A stretch of 64,000 bases of DNA from Bacteroidetes bacterium MedPE-SWsnd-G1 (GCA_001874265.1 MPDD01000008.1:23303-87302); one strand, 5' to 3'; positions 33,371-43,338 are shown, counted from the first letter of the stretch. The notes: generated from the sequence alone by a model not told the origin. Numbers and translations are program-made.

Positions 33371-34084
33371 CTATTTTGTTCGAGTACTCCAAACTTCGTA
33401 AAGTGGTGCTCCTTTACTAGAAAATCCAGAATGGTGCCAAGCACCGTCCTTTAACTCATAGTTGAACTCTAGGCTTGCACCTACACGACTGTCATCTCTT
33501 GAGAAGAACTCAATATTTTCAGTGTATTTTCCGTCAACGGTGGTGTATTTTCCACCACCTGTTCCCATAAATTGCTTGGTTTCTGTATTATATGCAATCC
33601 ACTGAAATTGTGTGCCAGAAAGAATTTTCATGGTTTTACGTGGTCTATCTGTATTTCTAGATTGCATTTGCCCATCACGTTTTCTTCCAGACATAAGCCA
33701 AGCCCCTTGCAACGCTCCCGGTTTTCCATTATCTAGGCGTTTTAGAATATTGTCTGTTCCCGTTATCTGCAATGATTTTTTGGTTAATTCAATCTCAAAC
33801 GAAACTTCATTACCTACATTTTCAGCGTCATTAGAATCAAATTCAACCTTCTCTGTCATGGTCTTTCCGTCTAAATTCCATGTACCTCCGTTGGTCATTA
33901 CGAAAGCACCGGTTTTTGCATCATACCAAGTAGCAACTTGATATTTGTCAGTAAAAATAACAGTCATACGTAATTCTTTTCCTTTATCATCAGTATAGGT
34001 TCTCTCCCAAGCACCAACCGGACTTTGAGCATTCATAAAAAGGGTTGTAATTAAAAAAATAAATACTAAAACGAATTTTTTCAT
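33371..34084 (-). CDS. secreted protein with two tandem lipocalin-like repeats
   Basis: 237 residues from ATG 34084 (MKKFVLVFIFLITTLFMNAQ signal). The mature protein is an internal duplication. Repeat 1 runs from SPVGAWERTYTDDKGKELRM to about residue 125, and repeat 2 from LQGAWLMSGRKRDGQMQSRN to the end. Both contain W, then a GTWNLDGK / GKYTTVDGK turn and a final strand. This pattern occurs in lipocalin-like Bacteroidota proteins. The function is unknown. It is the last gene before the sulfatase block in the leftward direction. Confidence 0.65.
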   Translation of the reverse strand: MKKFVLVFIFLITTLFMNAQSPVGAWERTYTDDKGKELRMTVIFTDKYQVATWYDAKTGAFVMTNGGTWNLDGKTMTEKVEFDSNDAENVGNEVSFEIELTKKSLQITGTDNILKRLDNGKPGALQGAWLMSGRKRDGQMQSRNTDRPRKTMKILSGTQFQWIAYNTETKQFMGTGGGKYTTVDGKYTENIEFFSRDDSRVGASLEFNYELKDGAWHHSGFSSKGAPLYEVWSTRTK

Positions 34085-34268
34085 GATTAAATATTTTAAG
34101 TTGCTTGCACTAAAATACAAAATTCAATATTAATTTTCTATAATAATTCTTTGGTCAATTTACTGGATTCAATTTTGTATTGTTCCCAATTGAATTGAGC
34201 ATCTGCATCAATTCAGCAAAATCAATTGTTAAGATTTTAGAAGGATAAATTTTTTTATTAAATCAAGG

Positions 34269-35126
34269 TTATAAAAACGACGCCAACCATTCTTCAACCA
34301 ATAACGGCCATTTTTCAGCAGCAACGTTTCCATTTCTTAATCCATAGCCATGTCCGCCATCAGGATATAAATGTAATTCAACCGGTGTTTTATTATTTCT
34401 TAGTGAACTTGCCATTACAAGAGCACTATTTGCAAATGGGTCGTCTGAAGTTGCGAAAATAAACATTGGAGGTGTTTCTTTATCGAGTTTTAATTCGGTT
34501 GTTAAACTATCATTCGGACCTTCATCTAAAAATGCTGGGTATATTAAAACGGCAAATGCGGGCTTTGCTGAAAGTGAATCTATTTCGTCAATTTTCGGAT
34601 ACAATGAATTATTATAGTTCGTGCTTAACCGAGCAGAAAGACTAGCGCCAGCAGAAAAACCGAGAACTCCAATTTTTGAACTATCTAATTGCCACTTTTC
34701 AGCATTGGATTTTACAATTCTAAGGGCACGTTGTAAATCCATTAAGGCACCATCATAATTTTGAGGAACCCTATACTCAAGAACAATGGCAGTATATCCC
34801 TTTTTCGCTAACCATTTGGCAATTTCAAACCCCTCTAAATCTATGGCAAGGATGTGATATCCACCTCCCGGAGAAATGATTATGCTTGCTCCGTTTTTCT
34901 TTGATTTTTCAGGCTTAAATATTGTGATTCTTGGATTTGTTACGACCGAAATTCGTTTCACATTGTTAGTAGTATCTTTAGAAAAAAGAGGGTCTTGTTT
35001 TTTTTCAGTAGCACCTGGAACCTTATAAGGCCAGAGGTCAATAACATTAGAGTCTAAAGTAGTATTTTGGGCTGCTATAAAATTTGTTAAAAACAACAAA
35101 GCAAGAATGGAGATACAGTTTTTCAT
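34269..35126 (-). CDS. alpha/beta hydrolase (acetyl-xylan-esterase-like)
   Basis: 285 residues. A signal peptide (ending near AAQN) precedes an alpha/beta hydrolase fold: oxyanion motif SPGGGYHILAIDLEGFE (near 85), nucleophile in LGFSAGASLSARL (Ser near 158), and His in LYPDGGHGYGLRNG (near 258). It resembles acetyl-xylan esterases of the BD-FAE group that remove acyl groups from plant or algal polysaccharides. It is 14 bp downstream of the sulfatase 35141 in the same direction, so it probably de-esterifies the same substrate. Confidence 0.88.
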   Translation of the reverse strand: MKNCISILALLFLTNFIAAQNTTLDSNVIDLWPYKVPGATEKKQDPLFSKDTTNNVKRISVVTNPRITIFKPEKSKKNGASIIISPGGGYHILAIDLEGFEIAKWLAKKGYTAIVLEYRVPQNYDGALMDLQRALRIVKSNAEKWQLDSSKIGVLGFSAGASLSARLSTNYNNSLYPKIDEIDSLSAKPAFAVLIYPAFLDEGPNDSLTTELKLDKETPPMFIFATSDDPFANSALVMASSLRNNKTPVELHLYPDGGHGYGLRNGNVAAEKWPLLVEEWLASFL

Positions 35127-35140
35127 TTTAGTGATATTGC

Positions 35141-36655
35141 TTATTTGTTTTTTATAGATTCGATTTCAGCAAGCATTGTTTCAACCATTTCTGGGTTGTC
35201 TTTAGCAATATTGTTCTGTTGGATACGATCTGTTTTTAAATTGTACAATTGCATAGTTTGATTTCGCCCCGTTTCAATGTTTACCCATTTATTAGTCATT
35301 TTTCCGCCTTTGTGCGGTGGAATTAAAACGTAATCGCCTTTTCTGTAAGAAGTGATATTGCTTTGCCCTAACAATAAATTGTTTCGGCCAATATCTGATT
35401 TACCTAAAAGTGCGTCTAGAACATTTTCACTATCTGGAGTAGTGTTTTTTTGACCTGTTAATGCAGCGAACGATGCCGTGAAATCCACTTGACAAACCAA
35501 GGCATCAGATACTCCAGGTTTAATTGTTCCAGGCCAACTTACCATAAAAGGAACGTGTGTTCCAGCATCAAATAGACTATATTTTCCACCTCTTAATCCA
35601 CCTTTAGGAGTGTGTTTGCCATTTTTAGTTACCGCTTCATCTTGATATCCATCGTCTAATACAGGTCCATTATCACTTGAGAAAATAACTATGGTGTTTT
35701 CTGTTAATCCCAACCTGTCTAATTCATCTAAGAATTCTCCTACTGCCCAGTCAGCTTCCAAGATAACATCACCACGTGGGCCTAAACCAGATTTCCCTAC
35801 GAATCTCGGATGTGGAATTCTAGGAACATGCGGTTGGTGTAAGCTATAAAATAAAAAGAAGGGCTCATCTTTATGGTCGTTGATGTATTTTTTTGATTCT
35901 CTTAAAAAGTCATCGTTCATGTCCTCATCAATAAACAAGGCATCTTTACCACCACGCATAAAACCAATCCTCGAAATACCATTGTGAATACTCATATCGT
36001 GTCCATGACTTGGGTGGACTTTTAGTAATTCTGGATTTTCTTTTCCTGTCGGCTCACCTTCAAAATTTTGCTTATAACTTACTTCAATTGGGTCATTTGG
36101 AGCTAAACCAACAATGTTGTGATTTTCTACATAAACAGAAGGTACTCGGTCATTTGTAGAGGCCATGATATAAGAATAATCGAATCCAATTTCTAAAGGT
36201 CCTGGCTTTATTTCTTGATTCCAATCTAAGTTTTCTCCTCCTAAACCTAAATGCCACTTACCAACTACACCTGCGTAGTATCCAGCCTCTCCAAGCATTG
36301 ATGGTAAAGTTTGATGTCCTAATTCGAATAACAGCGGCGCGTTTCCAGGCAACACTCTGGCTTTATTACTTCTAAACGGGTATTTTCCAGAAAGCAATGC
36401 AAATCTACTTGGTGTACAAGTAGGAGAGGAGGCATATCCGTTTGTAAAACGAATTCCATTATTTGCAATACGATCAAAATTTGGAGTAATTAATTCAGTA
36501 GAACCATAACTACTAACATCTCCATATCCCAAATCATCAGCATAGATTACAACAATATTTGGTGTTTTATTTGAAGTTACTTTTGGGGTTTTAGTTTCAC
36601 AACTTACAAGAATAATAGTAAGGCTAGCGATGAAGAATGGTTTTAAAATTTTCAT
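35141..36655 (-). CDS. S1-family sulfatase, lipoprotein
   Basis: 504 residues from ATG 36655; the longer frame's extra 15 residues are not signal-like. Lipobox TIILVSC (Cys19) suggests membrane anchoring. The signature CTPSRFALLSG has Cys80 for formylglycine conversion. Metal residues appear in YADDLGYGD (about 38-46) and FSSDNGPV (near 326). It is followed 14 bp later by the esterase gene and preceded by another sulfatase 7 bp away, part of a leftward five-gene block. Confidence 0.94.
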   Translation of the reverse strand: MKILKPFFIASLTIILVSCETKTPKVTSNKTPNIVVIYADDLGYGDVSSYGSTELITPNFDRIANNGIRFTNGYASSPTCTPSRFALLSGKYPFRSNKARVLPGNAPLLFELGHQTLPSMLGEAGYYAGVVGKWHLGLGGENLDWNQEIKPGPLEIGFDYSYIMASTNDRVPSVYVENHNIVGLAPNDPIEVSYKQNFEGEPTGKENPELLKVHPSHGHDMSIHNGISRIGFMRGGKDALFIDEDMNDDFLRESKKYINDHKDEPFFLFYSLHQPHVPRIPHPRFVGKSGLGPRGDVILEADWAVGEFLDELDRLGLTENTIVIFSSDNGPVLDDGYQDEAVTKNGKHTPKGGLRGGKYSLFDAGTHVPFMVSWPGTIKPGVSDALVCQVDFTASFAALTGQKNTTPDSENVLDALLGKSDIGRNNLLLGQSNITSYRKGDYVLIPPHKGGKMTNKWVNIETGRNQTMQLYNLKTDRIQQNNIAKDNPEMVETMLAEIESIKNK

Positions 36656-36662
36656 GGTATAG

Positions 36663-38087
36663 TTAGCGTTTATTTTTTTTAGGATTATAATTTGAATCAT
36701 AATCTGGGTTTAATTCAGATGGTATTGGGGCATTAATTTCAGTTCTCCAAGTTTTTAACATTTGGTGCAATTCTTTTGTTTGCTCAACATTGATTTTAGA
36801 AACATCATTTTGTTCGCCAATATCGTTCTCTAAATTGTAGAGTTCTACACTGCCATCTTCAAAATAGTGATGTAATTTCCAGTTTTTATATAAAATGGTT
36901 GATCCAGGACGTGTTCTAAAAAGCGGATCTCTTCCATCATCTTCTTTTTGGTTATAGGCTTCTAAGTAAATTGGAAAATGCCAAAATAGAGGCCTTTCTT
37001 TAATCGTTTTCCCTTTTAATACGGGCCAAATACTTACTCCATCTAATGTCTGATCAATTGTGCTCAGACCTAATAATTCCATAAAAGTAGGAAAGAAATC
37101 TAAATTAACTACTGGGGTATTATTCGTTCCGCCTTTTTCTATAATTCTAGGATATTTTACAACTAATGGAACTCTAGTGCCTCCTTCATAGTAAGAGCCT
37201 TTACCAGCTCTTAATGGAGTTTGATTTGAAATAGCACGAATACCTCCGTTATCTGAAGTGAAAACGACTATAGTTTTATTATCTAAGCCTAAATCCTTCA
37301 ATGTATTTAATATTTTTCCAACATTGGTATCCATATTTTCTATCATAGCTGCATAAACAGGGTTATTTTGCCCAGAAGACCCCTGCTTATTCTTGTATTT
37401 ATCAACCAATTGGTTCTTCCCTATAAGAGGTGTGTGCACCGAATAGTAAGGCACGTATGCAAAGAATTGATTTTCCTTATTTTCTGTTATAAAATCTATA
37501 GTTTCTGATGTTAAGCGGTCAGTTAAATTTTCGCCTTCAGGTGCTTTGTCTAAATTGGGAAGTTGGTTATACGGAGCAGTGTATCCATTTTTACCTGGAT
37601 TTCCTTTATGATTGCCTCCAATATTTATATCAAATCCATCTCTTAGTGGATCGTTGGATACATGCCATTTTCCAAATGTTCCGGTTGAATATCCTTTAGA
37701 CTTGAACAATTCTGCTATTGTTAGTATCTCTTCTGAGAGATGTCTAGTGTTTTTTGTAGGAACTAATTTCCTTGTTTTTATATTTCCTCTAGCGGATGGA
37801 GATACCGTATAAACACCATGTCTTGGGGTATTTTGACCAGTCATTAAGCATGCTCTACTAGGTGCGCAATTTGCAGCAGCGGCGTAGGCATTTGTAAAAA
37901 CCATTCCTTCTTTCGCAAGGGAGTTTAAATTTGGTGTTTCGTAATAATCACTACCCATAAAACCAGAGTCTTTATAACCTAAATCATCCACATTTATAAA
38001 AACTACATTTGGATTTTGACCATAAATGAAGTTGGTGTAAAGGAAAGTGTGCAAAAGAATAAAACCAATAAATTTAGCGGGCGTCAT
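36663..38087 (-). CDS. S1-family sulfatase, exported
   Basis: 474 residues from ATG 38087; the longer reading would overlap the preceding gene by 19 bp. Signal peptide MTPAKFIGFILLHTFLYTNF, probably cut near GQN, with no lipobox. Signature CAPSRACLMTG, Cys74. Metal residues lie in NVDDLGYKD (33-40) and FTSDNGG. It starts 8 bp after the upstream sulfatase gene stops and is 7 bp before the next. Confidence 0.94.
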   Translation of the reverse strand: MTPAKFIGFILLHTFLYTNFIYGQNPNVVFINVDDLGYKDSGFMGSDYYETPNLNSLAKEGMVFTNAYAAAANCAPSRACLMTGQNTPRHGVYTVSPSARGNIKTRKLVPTKNTRHLSEEILTIAELFKSKGYSTGTFGKWHVSNDPLRDGFDINIGGNHKGNPGKNGYTAPYNQLPNLDKAPEGENLTDRLTSETIDFITENKENQFFAYVPYYSVHTPLIGKNQLVDKYKNKQGSSGQNNPVYAAMIENMDTNVGKILNTLKDLGLDNKTIVVFTSDNGGIRAISNQTPLRAGKGSYYEGGTRVPLVVKYPRIIEKGGTNNTPVVNLDFFPTFMELLGLSTIDQTLDGVSIWPVLKGKTIKERPLFWHFPIYLEAYNQKEDDGRDPLFRTRPGSTILYKNWKLHHYFEDGSVELYNLENDIGEQNDVSKINVEQTKELHQMLKTWRTEINAPIPSELNPDYDSNYNPKKNKR

Positions 38088-38095
38088 AATTAAGA

Positions 38096-39637
38096 TTAAA
38101 GTTGATCGGGCCAAGGAACACGTTTACCAGTTTCAGTTAAAGTTGGCATCTGTGCATTTACACTTCTGAGGTAATCACCTAAGTCAATTGCCATTTTTTT
38201 TAGGAGTTTTGGTTCGTTTTGGGCAAGGTTATCAGATTCTCCTATATCATTTTTAATATTAAAGAGTTCAAAAGATTGATCAATATGATAATAAATCAAT
38301 TTCCAATCTCCTTTTCTAATGGTGCTTGTTGCTCCAATTCCGGGTCCTGTTGGCCCCCAATTGTTCGGGTAGTGCCAAATTAAAGTTCTATCCTTATTTG
38401 GAGTTTGTTGTCCTTTTAGAATATCAGTAAAACTGATTCCATCAACTTCCTGAACAATTTTAGGGTTGTCAATTTGTGCCATTTCTAAAATTGTTGGGAA
38501 AAAATCTTCGATGATTACCTGCTCATTTGAAACGGTATTTGATTTTGTAACGGATGGCCATTTAACTAACATTGGCTCTCTTATACCTCCTTCATGTACC
38601 GATCCTTTTCCGCTGGAAAGAGGTTTGTTATGCGTATGTTTTTCTCCGCCTCTTGCAACAGCACTTAGTCCTCCATTATCAGACATAAACAAAATAATCG
38701 TGTTATCTGCAATACCTTTTTTATCTAGATGATCCATTAAATCACCTAAACTTTTATCCATCCCTTCAACCATTGAAGCATATTTTGCCTCTACGGGTAA
38801 CAAACCTTGATCTAAATATTTTTGTTCAAATCTAGGATCTCCTTGTATTGGAGTATGAACCGCATAATGAGCCATATATAAATAGAAAGGGTTCTTCTCA
38901 TTAATAGATGTATCCATTGCTAATATTGCTTCTTGTGTCAAAGCTTCCGTAAGAAAAATTTCCTTTCCATGATATTTTTCTAACCCTGGAACGTCCCAAA
39001 TTTTTTCATTGCTACGTGTATTTTCAAAATTCTTAAGTCCATAATAACTTCCAGGAGCTCCTGCCGCATGCCCTGCAATATTAACTTCAATTCCTAATGT
39101 GGTTGGGTCTGCTCCTGGAGTGCCAATCGCCCCAAAATGCGCTTTGCCAACATGGATAGTTTTATAACCGTTATCTTTTAATATTTGTGGTAGAGGTGTT
39201 ATGTGTACGGCATTTGAAATAGAATCAGTTGGCTGTGCACCGTTTAAATTCCATTTAGGCATTTTCAACCCTTTTGGAGGCTTAACCATGTATTGATCAC
39301 GTCTTAATGTCCAATTTGTGACACGGTGTCTTGCCGCGTTCATGCCTGAAATAAGACTAACTCTTGTAGGTGTGCAAACCGGAGTTGCGTAAGCTTGTGT
39401 AAATTTCATTCCTTCTAAAGCTAGTCGCTCCATATTTGGTGTTTTATATAATTTATTGAAGGAAGTTTTTTCGTTCCAAAAGGGAACAGAGGTGTCTTGC
39501 CATCCCATATCATCTACCATGAAAACTATTATGTTTGGTTTTTGATTAATTTTAGATTTGGTCTTGGATGAATTACAAGATGTTAAACTAATTAGAACTA
39601 TATAAAAAATATAATATGGATTGCAGAAAAATTTCAT
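38096..39637 (-). CDS. S1-family sulfatase, lipoprotein, CTPTR signature
   Basis: 513 residues. Lipobox SLTSC at 21. Signature CTPTRVSLISG with Cys88: Thr replaces the usual Ser of CxPSR, still compatible with the CxPxR recognised by formylglycine-generating enzymes. Metal residues in VDDMGWQD (41-48) and FMSDNGG. The ATG shares ATGA with the stop of the 52-residue peptide gene upstream, so the two are translationally coupled. Confidence 0.93.
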   Translation of the reverse strand: MKFFCNPYYIFYIVLISLTSCNSSKTKSKINQKPNIIVFMVDDMGWQDTSVPFWNEKTSFNKLYKTPNMERLALEGMKFTQAYATPVCTPTRVSLISGMNAARHRVTNWTLRRDQYMVKPPKGLKMPKWNLNGAQPTDSISNAVHITPLPQILKDNGYKTIHVGKAHFGAIGTPGADPTTLGIEVNIAGHAAGAPGSYYGLKNFENTRSNEKIWDVPGLEKYHGKEIFLTEALTQEAILAMDTSINEKNPFYLYMAHYAVHTPIQGDPRFEQKYLDQGLLPVEAKYASMVEGMDKSLGDLMDHLDKKGIADNTIILFMSDNGGLSAVARGGEKHTHNKPLSSGKGSVHEGGIREPMLVKWPSVTKSNTVSNEQVIIEDFFPTILEMAQIDNPKIVQEVDGISFTDILKGQQTPNKDRTLIWHYPNNWGPTGPGIGATSTIRKGDWKLIYYHIDQSFELFNIKNDIGESDNLAQNEPKLLKKMAIDLGDYLRSVNAQMPTLTETGKRVPWPDQL

Positions 39638-39792
39638 TTATACGCTGTTATAACTTTAATACTTATATCACATTCTACATTCATTGGTTCATCAGCTTTA
39701 GTAATAAGAGGATTAGGTTGCTGTGAAAACCCTACATGTTGTGCAATACACATGACAAGAATTAATAAAAGTGCTTTACTATTTACTCGCAT
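39634..39792 (-). CDS. 52-residue secreted peptide coupled to sulfatase genes
   Basis: From ATG 39792: MRVNSKALLLILVMCIAQHV with GFSQ forms a signal peptide, then a 28-residue mature part with QPNPLITKADEPMNVECDI and one cysteine. It overlaps the preceding sulfatase by 14 bp and the following sulfatase start by ATGA, so translation is coupled at both ends. I recognise no family. It could be a real small exported factor, or the truncated remainder of a longer gene. Confidence 0.5.
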   Translation of the reverse strand: MRVNSKALLLILVMCIAQHVGFSQQPNPLITKADEPMNVECDISIKVITAYK

Positions 39793-41350
39793 CCCAATGG
39801 GTTGAAAATATTGTTTGCATTTCTGTGTATTGCGAATCAGAATCGCCAATTTCCAATTTTAATTCTTTTAGTGCTACTTTCATTTCTTTTATGATTTCGG
39901 TATATTCCGAATTGTTGTACACGTTCGAATTTTCTTTTGGGTCCTTTTTCAAATCATAAAATTCCCATGCTGGTTTGGTAGTTTCTTTTGAAGAACCTGT
40001 CATATCTAAAGAATGTCCGTAAAACAGCGCTAATTTATACCGTTCATTTCGTATGCCAAAATGTGCTGGTCTATTGGTGTGATTTGTCCAATATCTATAG
40101 TATGCGTTTTTTCTCCATGTTATGGGTGCGTTTCCTTTTAGGTTTTCTCTAAAGCTTTCTCCTTGAAACGATTCTGGTAGTTGAACACCAGCATAATCAG
40201 CCATTAATGAAGGGAAATCAATATTCAAAATAATTTCATCAATGCGTTTCCCACCTTTTATTTCTTTCGGATAACGAATTACAAATGGCATGCGCAATGA
40301 TTCTTCATAAATTAATCGCTTGTCGAAAAAGCCATGCTCGCCTAAGAAATACCCTTGATCCGCAGTGTAAATAACAATTGTATTATCCGCTATTCCCTTT
40401 TCTTCAAGGTAGTCGAGTAATTTACCAATATTGTCATCTATAGCGGCACCAGATCGCATAAAATCTTTTACGAATTTTTGGTAAACCTCTTTCCTTGCAG
40501 CGATGCTATCCATTTCATTTGTGTAAAAAGGCAACCCAGGATATTTACACCACCAGTTATCAGGGTCGTCCGAAGCTTTTCCATAACGAAATGCCAATTG
40601 CTCTAATTTCTGACCTTCAATACTTCTTCCAGTAGTCTCGGGAGAAAAATCAAAAAGCGACTCTGGTTCAGGAATTTCTTGTTCTTTATACAAATCATTA
40701 AAACGCTCTGGAAAGTCAAAAGGCTCATGTGTTGCCTTAAAATGTGTCATTAGCATAAAAGGCTTTGATTTATCAATAGTATCAAGCCAATTCATCGATA
40801 AGTCAGCAATAACATCAGTTGAGAATCCCTTATGAATATCCCATTCATTCGATTTTTTATGAAAGTTATCTTTTGTTCTTAAAATTGGGTCCCAGTATCG
40901 ACCTTGGTCGTGTAAAATATTGTAATAATCAAATCCAGAAGGTTCCTTTTTTAAATGCCATTTACCGATAATTGCAGTTTGGTATCCATTGTTGTTTAAT
41001 TCTTTTGCAATATTGTTTCGTTCAGGAGTTAAGGCGTCAGATAATGTATAAACACCATTGTTATGACTGTATTGACCTGTTAAAATTGTTGCACGACTCG
41101 GGACACAAATTGAATTGGTACAAAACGAATTATTTAGTACAGCACCTTCATCAGCTAAACGCGAAATGTTAGGGGTATGGACATAATCTTTTAAAACACC
41201 TCCATAAATACCCCATGCCTGAGATGTGTGGTCATCACTCATGATAAATAAGATGTTTGGCCTTTCTGAGTTCTTAATTTCTGGAGAAGCGCAACTCTGT
41301 AAAATGAATAATAAAATTATCGAAAATAGGACTATAGAGTTCTTAATCAT
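39779..41350 (-). CDS. S1-family sulfatase, lipoprotein (N-acetylglucosamine-6-sulfatase-like)
   Basis: 523 residues. Lipobox FILQSC (Cys20). Signature CTNSICVPSRATILTG, where Cys82 is the formylglycine residue. SDDHTSQAWGIYG (38-50) and YTADQGYFLGEHG with FDKRLIYEE near residue 338 resemble the subgroup that includes N-acetylglucosamine-6-sulfatases. It is the first gene of the leftward block, 285 bp from the divergent sulfatase at 41636, and its end overlaps the small peptide gene. Confidence 0.93.
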   Translation of the reverse strand: MIKNSIVLFSIILLFILQSCASPEIKNSERPNILFIMSDDHTSQAWGIYGGVLKDYVHTPNISRLADEGAVLNNSFCTNSICVPSRATILTGQYSHNNGVYTLSDALTPERNNIAKELNNNGYQTAIIGKWHLKKEPSGFDYYNILHDQGRYWDPILRTKDNFHKKSNEWDIHKGFSTDVIADLSMNWLDTIDKSKPFMLMTHFKATHEPFDFPERFNDLYKEQEIPEPESLFDFSPETTGRSIEGQKLEQLAFRYGKASDDPDNWWCKYPGLPFYTNEMDSIAARKEVYQKFVKDFMRSGAAIDDNIGKLLDYLEEKGIADNTIVIYTADQGYFLGEHGFFDKRLIYEESLRMPFVIRYPKEIKGGKRIDEIILNIDFPSLMADYAGVQLPESFQGESFRENLKGNAPITWRKNAYYRYWTNHTNRPAHFGIRNERYKLALFYGHSLDMTGSSKETTKPAWEFYDLKKDPKENSNVYNNSEYTEIIKEMKVALKELKLEIGDSDSQYTEMQTIFSTHWDASK

Positions 41351-41376
41351 GAATAATTATGGTTAGTTTCTCGTAA

Positions 41377-41401
41377 ATGTATCGCTTTAATACGAATACA
41401 T
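41377..41401. promoter_or_regulatory. palindrome between divergent sulfatase blocks
   Basis: ATGTATCG (41377-41384) and CGAATACAT (41393-41401) form an inverted repeat with one extra base around an 8-nt centre, 27 bp upstream of the leftward sulfatase. It could bind a regulator of both blocks. The rest of the 285-bp divergent gap holds no ORF and no perfect TAnnTTTG. Confidence 0.3.
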
Positions 41402-41635
41402 TAATTTTAATTAGATAAACGACTTTTATTCCTTGCTGAATAGAATTTACAATAAAGCTTATTTAAAGTAGTTTCTTGAGTAAAATAAATGTTGCAAATT
41501 GATTCGTAACAGTTGAATTAGTGTTTTAAATAGTTGTTTATCGAAAAAATGACCAATATTTTATTTTACGATATATATTCGTTCAAAATAGAATTTAAGA
41601 ATAATAGTTAATCGAATAATACAATCAGTTTTACA

Positions 41636-43246
41636 ATGCAATCAGTTTTAAGTTTAAGAGTAAAAGCAATATTTAAATATTGGATTTTTCCAAGTGTTTT
41701 TTTAGGATTAATCAGTTGTTCAGAAGGCAAAGAAGAAGACATAGTTAAGCAGCCGAATATTGTTTTTATAATGAGTGATGACCATGCGTTTCAAGCGATT
41801 AGTGCCTATGGGTATGATCACATTCAAACACCTAATATTGATAGGATTGCGGATGAAGGCGTTTTATTTAACAAAGGGTTCGTCACAAACTCAATTTGTG
41901 CGCCAAGTAGGGCAGTAATGCTAACTGGAAAACATAGTCACGTAAATGGTAAGGTAGATAATATTCACTCATTTAATTGGGAGCAAGATAATTTTGCAAA
42001 GTCATTACAAAAAGCGGGGTATCAAACGGCTATGGTAGGTAAAATTCACATGGATGGGTTGCCGCAAGGGTTTGATTATTCCAATGTGCTACCAGGTCAA
42101 GGACAATATTACAATCCAGTATTTATAGAAAATGGAGAGCGTAAACAAATTCATGGGCATGCGACACAAATAACAACAGATATAGCTTTAGATTGGTTAA
42201 AAAACAAAAGAGATCAGAATAAACCATTTTTAATGTTGTACCATCAAAAAGCACCACATAGACCATGGATGCCAGAAGCGAAATACTTAGATTATTTTGA
42301 TGATAAAACCTTTACGCCTCCGGCAAATTTCTTTGATGAATATGAAAATAGGCCTGCAGCAGCACAACATGAAATGGGTATTTATGAGCATTTGGATTTG
42401 GCGTACGATTTAAAATTGTTAGATGATGAAAAAGAATTTGACACACGATTAAGAGGTTCGTTTCAAAATATGTATAACAGAATGGATGATGAGCAGAGAG
42501 CAGCATGGGACGCCTATTATGATCCGATTATTGAGAAATTTAAAAAGGAAAAATTAAGCGGAAAAGAATTAGCTCTGTGGAAGTATGACCGTTATATGAA
42601 AGATTATCTTGGTACAATAAAATCTGTTGATGATGGGGTTGGTGAAGTTTTAGATTATTTAAAAGAAAACGGCTTGGAGGAAAACACAATAGTTGTTTAT
42701 ACCTCAGATCAAGGATTTTATTTAGGAGAACATGGTTGGTTTGATAAGCGATTCATGTACGAGGAGTCGTTTAGAACTCCAATTTTAATGAAATACCCAA
42801 AAGAAATTGAACCGGGTACCATCGTTAATGAAATGATTCAGAATTTAGACTTTGCACCAACATTTTTAGATTATGCCAATGTTGAAATTCCTGAAGAAAT
42901 TCAAGGGGAATCGATTAGAGAGCTAGTAAAAGGAAACTCGAAGGATTGGAGAGACGCTATATATTACACGTATTACGAGTATCCTGGAGAACACAATGTT
43001 CAAAGACATTATGGAGTTCGTACCGACCGTTATAAACTAATACATTTTTATTACGATACGGATTATTGGGAATTGTACGATTTGGAAAAAGATCCTTCCG
43101 AAATGAATAATATTTACGATGATGCATCATATGCCGCAGTACAAAAGAGTATGCTTATAAAACTTAAAGAAGTTCAGGAAAAATATGGGGACAATGATGC
43201 ATTAAGGACTCAGTTTCTAGAAGAGTATTTAGCAAAAAGGAATTAA
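41636..43246 (+). CDS. S1-family sulfatase, probable surface lipoprotein
   Basis: 536 residues. Lipobox FLGLISC (Cys28) is followed by acidic SEGKEEDIV, similar to lipoprotein export signals that direct Bacteroidota lipoproteins to the cell surface. Signature CAPSRAVMLTG, Cys88. SDDHAFQAISAYGYDH (about 47-62) and YTSDQGFYLGEHGWFDKR place it in the same subgroup as 39779. It opens the rightward block. A direct repeat CAATCAGTTTTA (41622-41633 and 41639-41650) straddles the start codon. Confidence 0.93.
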   Translation: MQSVLSLRVKAIFKYWIFPSVFLGLISCSEGKEEDIVKQPNIVFIMSDDHAFQAISAYGYDHIQTPNIDRIADEGVLFNKGFVTNSICAPSRAVMLTGKHSHVNGKVDNIHSFNWEQDNFAKSLQKAGYQTAMVGKIHMDGLPQGFDYSNVLPGQGQYYNPVFIENGERKQIHGHATQITTDIALDWLKNKRDQNKPFLMLYHQKAPHRPWMPEAKYLDYFDDKTFTPPANFFDEYENRPAAAQHEMGIYEHLDLAYDLKLLDDEKEFDTRLRGSFQNMYNRMDDEQRAAWDAYYDPIIEKFKKEKLSGKELALWKYDRYMKDYLGTIKSVDDGVGEVLDYLKENGLEENTIVVYTSDQGFYLGEHGWFDKRFMYEESFRTPILMKYPKEIEPGTIVNEMIQNLDFAPTFLDYANVEIPEEIQGESIRELVKGNSKDWRDAIYYTYYEYPGEHNVQRHYGVRTDRYKLIHFYYDTDYWELYDLEKDPSEMNNIYDDASYAAVQKSMLIKLKEVQEKYGDNDALRTQFLEEYLAKRN

Positions 43247-43338
43247 TAGGTATTTTGTTCGAAATAATATTGGTTTATGTTTAAAAAGTATTGGTCCTTT
43301 AATTTCAATTAATTTATTTTAAAGTTTTAAGATCACAT

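Noticed and set aside
36656..36700. Longer start for the sulfatase at 35141
   Set aside because: The extra residues precede a clear lipoprotein signal and overlap the stop of the neighbouring sulfatase.
41514..41527. GTAACAGTTGAATT as a Crp/Fnr operator of the sulfatase block
   Set aside because: Only one half-site is present and no -7 element lies at the required distance.
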